DNA from: an uncultured Clostridia bacterium
GTDB taxonomy: Bacteria > Bacillota > Clostridia > Christensenellales > Pumilibacteraceae
Direction: 5' to 3'
NCBI GenBank assembly: GCA_947175335.1
Contig: CAMWMF010000001.1
Span: 107,379-171,378 of the forward strand
DNA length: 64,000 bases
Translations under genes and position numbers: made by a program
Shown: positions 9,400 through 16,606 of the stretch, in pieces
Numbering within the stretch: position 1 is the first letter of the stretch
Layout of the letters: every line of letters starts with the position of its first letter
The notes under the pieces: generated by a model
Told to the model about the DNA's origin: nothing
Database searches by the model: none
Seen by the model: only the letters and a program-made list of their open reading frames with translations

Positions 9400-9424
9400 A
9401 AATAATTAAACAAGGAGTATTAAA

Positions 9425-10042
9425 ATGAAAATTATTCTTTTGAGACATGGGGAGTCTATTGACGACGTGCTTAACTGCTACGGTGGAGCGGCTGACTATG
9501 ATTTGAGTGAGGCTGGAAAAAAGACAGCTGAAGAAGTTGCTGCTTTGTTGCGCAATGAAACAATAGATGCAATTTACAGCAGTCCTTTAAAAAGAGCATT
9601 CCAGACAGCTCAAGCAGTTGAAGCATATCAGCACTGCGGTGTCCAAATTGCGTCTGAGCTGTATGAAAGGAATTCTTACGGCGTTATGTCAGGAACGAAC
9701 ATTGATGAGTGTAAAAATATATTTGGTTACTTACTTAAAAATATCAAAGGAAAAGTAGGCAACTATTATTCAGATGAGCTAGTTCTGGGCGCAGAGCCTG
9801 TTAGTGAGTTTGATTTGCGTGTTAAAAATGCTTTGATCGCTGTTGTGGATGACGCAATATCAAAGGGCTATGGAACGATTGCGATTGTGACTCATGGCAA
9901 TGTTACTAGGTCATTATATAAAAACGTCTTAGGAGTAAATGGAAAAATTGATTTAGATTTGCTCGCAATGACACGAATTAATGTTGACAATCACAATTTT
10001 TCGATTGAAAGTAGTAGCGGTATAACTATAAAAGATGCATAA
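9425..10042 (+). CDS. Histidine phosphatase (phosphoglycerate mutase-like)
   Basis: A 205-aa branch-1 histidine phosphatase. It has the phospho-acceptor LLRHGES (His8), the phosphate-pocket SSPLKRAFQTA (Arg57), an acid in SELYERN (Glu81) and the second histidine in VTHGN (His157), so it looks catalytically intact. These enzymes hydrolyse phosphomonoesters through a phosphohistidine, a P-N bond intermediate. In this operon a substrate carrying a phosphate or phosphoramidate group is a natural guess, for example a modified nucleotide or protein, acting as an eraser or a processing step. An AAGGAG ribosome site precedes the ATG, 25 bases after the cytidylyltransferase. The next gene overlaps its end by 8 bases. 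Confidence 0.85.
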   Translation: MKIILLRHGESIDDVLNCYGGAADYDLSEAGKKTAEEVAALLRNETIDAIYSSPLKRAFQTAQAVEAYQHCGVQIASELYERNSYGVMSGTNIDECKNIFGYLLKNIKGKVGNYYSDELVLGAEPVSEFDLRVKNALIAVVDDAISKGYGTIAIVTHGNVTRSLYKNVLGVNGKIDLDLLAMTRINVDNHNFSIESSSGITIKDA

Positions 10043-10694
10043 AAAAAAATTTAAAAAAGGGAATAAGGTTGAGTTCACTTTAAGAATTGCAGCCATTCTC
10101 TCCTTTGGCATATTCGTGCTTGGGATTGTTCTTGGTATGGTATATAAAGACAATAAGGATTACCAAAAATGGGGAATTATTGTCCAAGGGGTTAGTGATT
10201 TATGTACTAATCTAATTATGTCTTATTTGTTTTTTTTAATTGCATTTTTGCCAGAGAATCGCAAGCAGATATCAATAGATAATGTTGTCTCAGCATACAT
10301 AGCAAAAATACATGCCGAATATGTCGAGTTTATAGAAATAAGTACTAATTTGGTGCAGTTTAATGGACAGAAAATAGCTAAATTGAGCGATTCTCCCAAG
10401 AAGAGAACAATGCTACAGTCTGACAATGAGCGTACCTTTCTAACATATTTACAACACATTCTTTATTTTTACAATAAAAGCAGAGACTTGAAGCAAGAAA
10501 TGACACCATTCTTGATTTATATGGACGATGATTTTAGAGAGAAACTTTATAAGTATTTTAATGCGAATATTTTTCAGGACATTCATCTTTTACTGGTGGA
10601 CTCTCCCTCCGAGTCAAAAGAGAAATCTTTTTTATCGTCATTTAGTTCAAACATCAAGGAGCTAGAATTACTTGCTTCAGAGCTTTTTAATTAG
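10035..10694 (+). CDS. Two-TM membrane protein, unknown
   Basis: A 219-aa protein I do not recognise. After a very basic start (MHKKKFKKGNK) there are two hydrophobic segments (about 16-37 and 48-69), then a ~150-residue helical, charged soluble domain. By the positive-inside rule the N-terminus and the large domain should be cytoplasmic. It sits between the phosphatase (8-base overlap) and the STAND gene (8-base gap with a TAGGAG site). Two-TM proteins are common partners or membrane effectors in defence operons, so anchoring or membrane disruption is plausible but unproven. Confidence 0.6.
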   Translation: MHKKKFKKGNKVEFTLRIAAILSFGIFVLGIVLGMVYKDNKDYQKWGIIVQGVSDLCTNLIMSYLFFLIAFLPENRKQISIDNVVSAYIAKIHAEYVEFIEISTNLVQFNGQKIAKLSDSPKKRTMLQSDNERTFLTYLQHILYFYNKSRDLKQEMTPFLIYMDDDFREKLYKYFNANIFQDIHLLLVDSPSESKEKSFLSSFSSNIKELELLASELFN

Positions 10695-10702
10695 GAGTTA
10701 AC

Positions 10703-13700
10703 ATGGACAAATATGCACCGATAATAAGCGCAATTAACAAAAGGCAGTTAGTAGTTGTATTGGGATTACCTATTGGTACGGGTGATGAGCAATACATTAC
10801 ACAAAAGTACATTTGTGATAAATTAAAAAATGAATTGAGTATTTCTAAAGATATATCATACGAAGAAGTTATTGATGTATATATCAAAATGCACAAAAAG
10901 GAAGCACTAATAAATAAATTGGATATTTTATCTCGTACTAAGAATGAAATTCCATATTATTTTGATGAGCTATTAACTATTCATCCAAAGTGTATTATAG
11001 AAACGCACCCATTTTCGCAGTGGATACAATATATTTATTCCAAGGGCGTTGACGCGGGTGTGTGTGAAAATAGGGGGTTTGGTGAGGATTTTGATGCCAT
11101 TAATACTGAACAAGTATGCTTGAGTTATTTTGGCGGCTTTATATCTTCAAACCGTGAAGGCATTCTTTTGGCTTCTAATGAAATTCAAGATAGATTTAAC
11201 GCAAAAGGTAGCTTATCCATTTCTTTTCAAAGCTTGTTACGAAACCAGATAATATTTATAGGTTTTAATCCCGCTGATAAGGGATTTAAGCGGCTTTATG
11301 ATAATTTTTGTAGAAAAAATGGTGAGTATCCTAACCAAGCTTTCTTGTTGACAGATGATACATATTCGGATAGTTATAGCGTCTATGGCGAAGCAGAAAA
11401 TCTAGTTGTTTTAAATGGTATAAAAAATATTCTTACTGATATTGTATCGGAAGTTGAGCGTCAGAGAATGCTTATTGAAATAGAAAGCAACCCCAAGGGT
11501 GATTTAGTGCGAAAATCTCCATATAAATATTTAAATAGTTTCGAGGAAGGAGACGCGGATATTTTCTTTGGGAGAGAGCAGGAAATAGATGAATTATATA
11601 CTAGAGTTGTTGCTACTAATCAAATCCTAGTAGTTAGTGCGATGTCTGGATATGGGAAAACATCGCTTATTAATGCCGGATTAATTCCTCAATTAAAGAG
11701 TAGAGGTGATTGTGATGTTTTTTATGTGAGATGTCTAAGTAATCCATGGAATGAGCTGGTTCAACTAGTGTTTAAATGTGATGTTGCGGATGGGAAAGTA
11801 CTATCTAATACTTTTTCGAATAAGCAGTTCCAATTTATAATCATTGACCAGTTTGAGGAAGTTTTTACTAATGATGAAGAAGATGCGATAGAAACATTCA
11901 AAAAGAACATTACTAATTTTTTACAAGTCAATCCTAATACAAAAATTGTAATTTCGATTCGAGAAGATTTTTATCCAGCATTATTGAAGACGGAGCTGTT
12001 TGCACATTTAAGCAGTAACAACTATTTCCTGTCTCCTTTAAAACAGAAGAACGCTATTGAGGCAATAGTAGAACCCGCAAAAAAGATGGGATTTATTTTT
12101 GAAGATGGTCTTCCTAACAAAATTGTTTGCGACTTGCAGGCAAATTTAGTGGGTGAAGATTCATCTGGAATAGATCCATCTCAATTGCAAATAGTATGCG
12201 ATAAACTTTATCAAGAGACTGTACTAAAAAAAGAAAGTATAATAACTGCTGAGTTGTACAATAATTTGGGTGGGGCAGAAGCTATATTAACCAGTTATAT
12301 TGATGATAGTTTGCGCGTATTTAGTGGGAATGAAGACTACTTAATTTGTGCTCAAGAAATATTAAAAGCTATGGTAACGAGCAAAAGGACTCGAAAACCA
12401 ATTACAAAAGATGAGCTAATTACGTCATTCAATGATGCAGAATTGATCATCAATAATCTAGTTGATGCTCGGTTGATAAGGAGATTGTCTGGCGGAGCTG
12501 GAGAAAGTTACGAACTCACACATGAATATATTATTAAAAAGATAAGCCTTTGGATGGATGAGGAGACATTAGAGGTTAACAAAACGAAAGAACTTCTCGA
12601 AAGCGAACTAACGAGATGGCAAAATTTTAAGGAATTAAAAAATTATATTCATAATGATGAAATGCTCCTGTTGCTTAACAAACATAGGGAGAAGATAAAT
12701 CATAATGATGAAACGAATGCTTTTGTTCTTGCAAGTCTAATAAATGCTGGGCGGTTAGAGTCAATGCAAGTTGAGGATGCATGTTATTGGTTTGTCTCCT
12801 GTCGGAATAATAATATATTGAGTGATTTTCTCAAGCCTATTATTACCGAACAGAGAGGCTACGCTAAGAATTTTGCGCTTTTTAGCTTGTTAGTATTGTT
12901 GGATAGTAAGGTTGTTCCTAAAGAGTATTACTATATTATAAATCCACATATTAAAGCAGCAAGAGATTATATTTTATCGCTTGGTGTTTTTATTGACAGT
13001 GCCTTATTAAGCGATATTAACAGGGTATTAGAGGAAAATAGGACAAAAAATATGGTGACTATTCCGCCGTGTGCTGCATCATTGGGGCTACCTATCGACC
13101 AAGTAAAGTCAATTATGAAAAAGAATGATATTCCTAATCGACTTCGCCCCTTTTTCCCTGATAAAGAAAGAAAAGTTCAGCTTAGGAAATTTTTGATTGA
13201 CAAATATCTCGTAACTAATAAAGAATATGCTGAATTCGATGATACATACACATATGATTTAGAATGTGGCGATTTTCCTGTTGTGGGAATTAGTTATGAT
13301 AAGGCATTAGCATTTGCACTTTGGTGGGACAAGACAATTCCATCGGAAGACCAATGGGAATATGCAGCACGAGGGAATGGCGGTTATTATTTTCCGTGGG
13401 GAGATGAGTGGGATCCAGAATCGGAGAAGAAACTTGATGAAGATTCAAAAAAGTGTAATACAAGTTTAACTGGTACCGATGGATTAGCTCCAGTTAACAA
13501 ATATGAGAATGGTAAGAGTCATTTTGGATGCTATAATATGGCGGGTATGGTCTGGGAATGGACGAGTACGCCTGCAACAATTACGGGTAAGGCAACACAA
13601 AAAATCGTGAAAGGTGGCTCGTGGAGTTTAATGGGTATCTCGCCTTGGATGTGGTATAGATTCAATTATGACGGAAACAAAAGCTTTATGAATGTTGGAT

Positions 13701-13723
13701 TTAGGTGTGTTATTAACGAATGA
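10703..13723 (+). CDS. SIR2-like / STAND NTPase / FGE-fold sensor-effector protein
   Basis: A 1006-aa three-part protein. Residues 1-250 resemble defence SIR2 domains in layout: LVVVLGLPIGTG at 16-27 where GAGxS is usual, CIIETHPF at 97-104 where TTNYD is usual, and IIFIGFNPADKGF at 183-195 matching the IGYSxxD strand. Key NADase residues look altered. Residues ~273-560 are an nSTAND1-type NTPase: DADIFFGREQEID, Walker A AMSGYGKTS with Lys319, Walker B FIIIDQFEEVF near 378-388. A helical region follows, then an FGE-sulfatase fold from ~785 (EDQWEYAARG, PWGDEW, NMAGMVWEWTS, VKGGSW, GFRCV). The copper-binding Cys pair of true formylglycine enzymes is absent (WMWYRF instead), so this domain probably binds a ligand rather than catalysing. 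STAND proteins with sensor C-termini and N-terminal effectors are established phage-defence proteins. Its stop overlaps the next start (ATGA). Confidence 0.82.
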   Translation: MDKYAPIISAINKRQLVVVLGLPIGTGDEQYITQKYICDKLKNELSISKDISYEEVIDVYIKMHKKEALINKLDILSRTKNEIPYYFDELLTIHPKCIIETHPFSQWIQYIYSKGVDAGVCENRGFGEDFDAINTEQVCLSYFGGFISSNREGILLASNEIQDRFNAKGSLSISFQSLLRNQIIFIGFNPADKGFKRLYDNFCRKNGEYPNQAFLLTDDTYSDSYSVYGEAENLVVLNGIKNILTDIVSEVERQRMLIEIESNPKGDLVRKSPYKYLNSFEEGDADIFFGREQEIDELYTRVVATNQILVVSAMSGYGKTSLINAGLIPQLKSRGDCDVFYVRCLSNPWNELVQLVFKCDVADGKVLSNTFSNKQFQFIIIDQFEEVFTNDEEDAIETFKKNITNFLQVNPNTKIVISIREDFYPALLKTELFAHLSSNNYFLSPLKQKNAIEAIVEPAKKMGFIFEDGLPNKIVCDLQANLVGEDSSGIDPSQLQIVCDKLYQETVLKKESIITAELYNNLGGAEAILTSYIDDSLRVFSGNEDYLICAQEILKAMVTSKRTRKPITKDELITSFNDAELIINNLVDARLIRRLSGGAGESYELTHEYIIKKISLWMDEETLEVNKTKELLESELTRWQNFKELKNYIHNDEMLLLLNKHREKINHNDETNAFVLASLINAGRLESMQVEDACYWFVSCRNNNILSDFLKPIITEQRGYAKNFALFSLLVLLDSKVVPKEYYYIINPHIKAARDYILSLGVFIDSALLSDINRVLEENRTKNMVTIPPCAASLGLPIDQVKSIMKKNDIPNRLRPFFPDKERKVQLRKFLIDKYLVTNKEYAEFDDTYTYDLECGDFPVVGISYDKALAFALWWDKTIPSEDQWEYAARGNGGYYFPWGDEWDPESEKKLDEDSKKCNTSLTGTDGLAPVNKYENGKSHFGCYNMAGMVWEWTSTPATITGKATQKIVKGGSWSLMGISPWMWYRFNYDGNKSFMNVGFRCVINE

Positions 13724-14541
13724 GTGCATTTTACTTTAACAGAGATTTGTCTAAAATGGAAGTGGAGTATTCTATGACGAGTCAGCACATAGAAACATTA
13801 CTTTCAAACAATAAAGTTGTAGAAGCTGCAGATGAATGTTATTTGTGGGCTGATGTTGTGGCACGAAAATTAGGATTTTCCTACAATAAAAATTGGAAAG
13901 TGTTTAAGAAGGAATATGTTGCAAGATTTTTTGGCTCACCGATTTCTGTTGCATTAGGGTCTGATGCGGCGAGTGTTTCTAGATTGGAAGAGTTTGTTAG
14001 ACTCTATCGGAATAGAAATATCCGAATGACAGTTCATGCTAATAATGAAGCTTGCCATTCAAAAAGCACATTATTAACTAGAGGATTAGAACGAGAAATG
14101 TTCATTGAAGCGCAAAAACAACTAAATTCTCAAGATTGCATAGTTGTGTTTCCAGAATCTTCTAATGAAAATACAATTTGCTTTAGGTGTGCTATAGCTG
14201 ATTGTGGGCAAAAAAGCTTGTTTGAAGGGGGCTTTGGACAAGCATATCTTTCCTTTGAAAATGAAAGGGGACTGCATCCTGTTGCAGCAATAGAGTGGGA
14301 TATTGAAAAATGCATCTTAGAAAAGACAGGGGATGATATCATCAAAAAGTATCTTAATTCATTAATTATTAAATATGGGAACTATATTGTTGATACTGCA
14401 AGACGAGCAATTCGTTATATTGGTGCAGAGTATATTTCAGTAGAAGGATATTATAATTTTGTTATTGAAGACAAGCCAACTATCGTTGATTGCGATTTGC
14501 CTTTCGATAAAGTCTTTTTTGGGTTGGAGAAAAATGCTTAA
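13720..14541 (+). CDS. Uncharacterised protein, possible transferase of the operon
   Basis: A 273-aa soluble protein I cannot assign. Visible points: SPISVALGSDAASVSRLEEF (about 72-91), a Cys/His-containing stretch VHANNEACHSKST, IVVFPESSNENT, and a C-terminal VEGYYNFVIEDKPTIVDCDL that loosely recalls the metal-binding end of ATP-grasp enzymes. No membrane segment or signal peptide. The start overlaps the STAND stop (ATGA), and the end overlaps the second phosphatase by 8 bases, so it is an integral operon member. It is the best candidate for a step specific to this system, such as moving the phosphoramidate group to an acceptor, but that is inference from position only. Confidence 0.55.
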   Translation: MSAFYFNRDLSKMEVEYSMTSQHIETLLSNNKVVEAADECYLWADVVARKLGFSYNKNWKVFKKEYVARFFGSPISVALGSDAASVSRLEEFVRLYRNRNIRMTVHANNEACHSKSTLLTRGLEREMFIEAQKQLNSQDCIVVFPESSNENTICFRCAIADCGQKSLFEGGFGQAYLSFENERGLHPVAAIEWDIEKCILEKTGDDIIKKYLNSLIIKYGNYIVDTARRAIRYIGAEYISVEGYYNFVIEDKPTIVDCDLPFDKVFFGLEKNA

Positions 14542-15073
14542 AATCATTTATTTCGTACATGGGACTTCCACAGATAATGAGGAGCATCGCTCAAGCGGGT
14601 GGCATGATTGCCCGCTCTCAGATTTGGGCGTTTCTCAAACTATTCAGGCAAAAAACAATTTGATATGTAAACAATTTGATATTGTGTTTTCTTCAGATTT
14701 ATCACGTGCTAGGCAGACCGCAGGGATATTGTTTCCAAAATTAGATGTAGTATTTGACGAGAGATTAAGAGAGTGCAATTATGGGGTCTTAAATGGCTCG
14801 TTAGGACGGCGGGTTAAATATGAAGAGCACATTAAAACGCCATTTCCAGAAGGAGAGTCTTTGTTAGATGTTCAGGCAAGGATAACAGCTTTTTTGCATG
14901 AAAATTTAGAAAAAAATGACAATAAAGTTATTGCTATAATAAGCCATAGAGCACCACAACTAGCATTGGATGTGATAGTAAAAAAATATAGTTGGAGTTA
15001 TGCGATAAAAAAGGATTGGCGTATTAATGGGAATTGGATGCCGGGATGGGAATATATTATTGATGATGTATAA
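14534..15073 (+). CDS. Atypical histidine phosphatase
   Basis: A 179-aa branch-1 histidine phosphatase. I start it at 14534 (GGAGA just upstream; MLKIIYFVHG begins the fold) rather than at the upstream in-frame ATG. It keeps the nucleophile His9, the pocket SSDLSRARQTA (about 53-63), an acid in RLRECNYG (Glu80) and the second histidine in ISHRA (His138). The nearly invariant Arg of the RHG motif is Val8 (FVHGTS), and the second motif is SHR rather than SHG. It may be a specialised enzyme with altered phosphate binding or a regulator. It is the last gene of the operon, and pairing with the canonical phosphatase suggests opposing or sequential roles. A terminator lies about 190 bases downstream. 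Confidence 0.75.
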   Translation: MLKIIYFVHGTSTDNEEHRSSGWHDCPLSDLGVSQTIQAKNNLICKQFDIVFSSDLSRARQTAGILFPKLDVVFDERLRECNYGVLNGSLGRRVKYEEHIKTPFPEGESLLDVQARITAFLHENLEKNDNKVIAIISHRAPQLALDVIVKKYSWSYAIKKDWRINGNWMPGWEYIIDDV

Positions 15074-15266
15074 ATTAATGATTTTTGACACGAAGTATAT
15101 ATGAGGCAATTAATATATAATGATTTACTAATACGATGAGTTTTGCAAAAAATGATAAAACAATATATGTGGTTATAGAATTTGTAATGTATGCAGATTA
15201 ATAAAATTTTGCTTTAATGAGAGTTGTATTTGAGCGGTAATAGCAAGGTGATTAAGCTGATAGATG

Positions 15267-15307
15267 ACAACGCAAGGTTTAATGATTTTGGTGCTTGCGT
15301 TGTTTTA
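15267..15307 (+). terminator. Terminator of the eight-gene operon
   Basis: Arms ACAACGCAAG (15267-15276) and CTTGCGTTGT (15294-15303) form a perfect 10-bp stem followed by a short T run. Confidence 0.7.
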
Positions 15308-15598
15308 ATATAAGACTGTCTATCTTTTGGGCACATTAATGACTGTAATTTTATTTTAAGGTATAATCATCTATGGTAAAAGGCTATCGAGCATTTCAAT
15401 GGAAGCTGCGAATTTATATAAGCACGAACAAAAATGTGGTTTTGCTGCTGGGTAAAAGTTGCCTGACGAGAAGATTGATGCCCTATTTTGGCTATTCAAA
15501 ACAAATTGGATTATTCGTGATATTCGAGTGGATTCTCAAACAATCTCTATTGTACTTGAATCTTGTTAGCGTTTGCGAGGAAATATTGTGTGCAACTC

Positions 15599-15620
15599 AA
15601 AAGCGGGTTTCCCGCTTTTT
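15599..15620 (+). terminator. Rho-independent terminator
   Basis: AAAAGCGGG, TTT loop, CCCGCTTTTT: compact stem with a T5 tail. It lies in the decayed region, perhaps left from a lost gene. Confidence 0.7.
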
Positions 15621-15743
15621 GCGTTCGAAGGTGGGGGATAGTACCACCTTCTTTATCCTGCTTAGGCATCGAAAGATGCCACAGTTTTGGTAGGGGATAT
15701 TACGCGTTTAGTAGCTGTAAAAATAGTCAATTTTTTCTTATTG

Positions 15744-15760
15744 GTGACAGTATATGTCAC
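15744..15760. promoter_or_regulatory. 17-bp dyad, operator-like
   Basis: Perfect inverted repeat GTGACA-GTATA-TGTCAC located 24 bases before the ATG of the sigma-like gene. Its symmetry suggests a dimeric repressor or activator site; the regulator is unknown. Confidence 0.4.
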
Positions 15761-15783
15761 TAATATTATTGTAAATTGTGTGT

Positions 15784-16547
15784 ATGGATAAATTAGCATA
15801 TCATTTGAATAAAAAGAAAAAGCGTGCTAAAACGGAAGGTAAGTTTTTGTATTACTATCCGTGCAACGATGAAGATAAAGCGAACTTTCATATCTGGGAC
15901 AAGAGGTTCATCGAAATAGAAGTTACGAAAAATGAGTGGGAAGCTCTGCGCGAGCTGGATAGATTTGAGTATAATAATAGGCATAAGGTGTATCGGCATA
16001 ATGAGCCTTTTCCGGAAGACGATGAAATCCTTTCTTCGCGCGAACAAAAAAGGTGGATAAACAAAGATACCAGTTTTCTACTCGTTCAATCGAGCGGCGG
16101 GATAAGATTCGTGCATTAAGTACGTTAACGCCGCAAGAGCGGAAAGTATATTGTCTTGCTGTTGACGAAGACATGAAGCAGAAGAATATCGCCAAGTGTC
16201 TCGGTATCACGCAAGGCGCGGTGTCTTCTGCGTTTAATAGGGCAAGACTGAAATTGGACGTTTGCGATTTGAGTAAGGATAATTTTCAGGACGATATTGT
16301 GTGGGTGTTATGGCGAATTTTTATGAGAGATTTTGAGCTGCCGGATTTTCTTGAGGTAGAGATAGAGTCTGTCATAAGAGGTTTATTCGTCAATTTACTT
16401 CCGGTTATAAATTGGTTTTACAGCATAGGCGAACTTTGCAATTACATACTTTGCACTATTTCTTTGACGAAGATAAGATCGATGTCAATATATAGAAATA
16501 TCTTTCAGACGCTCAACAAAAATGAAGAGCGGCATGTCAAGTCTTGA
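15784..16547 (+). pseudogene. Sigma-70 region 4-like regulator, frameshifted
   Basis: Two overlapping frames make one protein. Frame 1 (15784-16119) gives the N-terminal part typical of mobile-element sigma-like regulators (ELDRFEYNNRHKVYRHNEPF, then EDDEILSSREQK). After an A6 run at 16046-16051 the sense continues in the -1 frame as RDKIRALSTLTPQERKVY, then NIAKCLGITQGAVSSAFNRA, a sigma region 4 helix-turn-helix. A single lost A would explain the break. The run A-AAA-AGG also resembles, imperfectly, a -1 slippery site, so programmed frameshifting is possible. The C-terminal ~80 residues are hydrophobic and unrecognised. It marks the right edge of the AT-rich island. Confidence 0.6.
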
Positions 16548-16571
16548 TTTTAAACTATATTATACTTACAC

Positions 16572-16600
16572 TTTACATATGATTTGCACCATGATATAAT
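16572..16600 (+). promoter_or_regulatory. Promoter placing the start site at the ATG (leaderless)
   Basis: TTTACA (16572-16577), 17-base spacer, TATAAT (16595-16600), then six bases and the ATG at 16607. Expected transcription start is the A of ATG. No Shine-Dalgarno is present. Confidence 0.7.
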
Positions 16601-16606
16601 ATCGGC

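Larger units (their letters stand above)
15074..15783. other. Intergenic region with decayed coding remnant
   Basis: About 710 bases without an intact gene. Two terminators are annotated separately. Around 15399-15570 one frame reads like a broken protein with an in-frame stop (MEAANLYKHEQKCGFAAG, stop, then KLPDEKIDALFWLFKTNWI), overlapping a different unsupported 106-codon frame that starts five bases after a TATAAT at 15362-15367. I take this as a remnant of an island gene. Short GC-rich hairpins occur near 15625-15680. Confidence 0.45.

Noticed and set aside
15373..15693. 106-codon open frame after a TATAAT box
   Set aside because: A terminator hairpin lies inside it, another frame reads more like a decayed protein, and no motif supports it.
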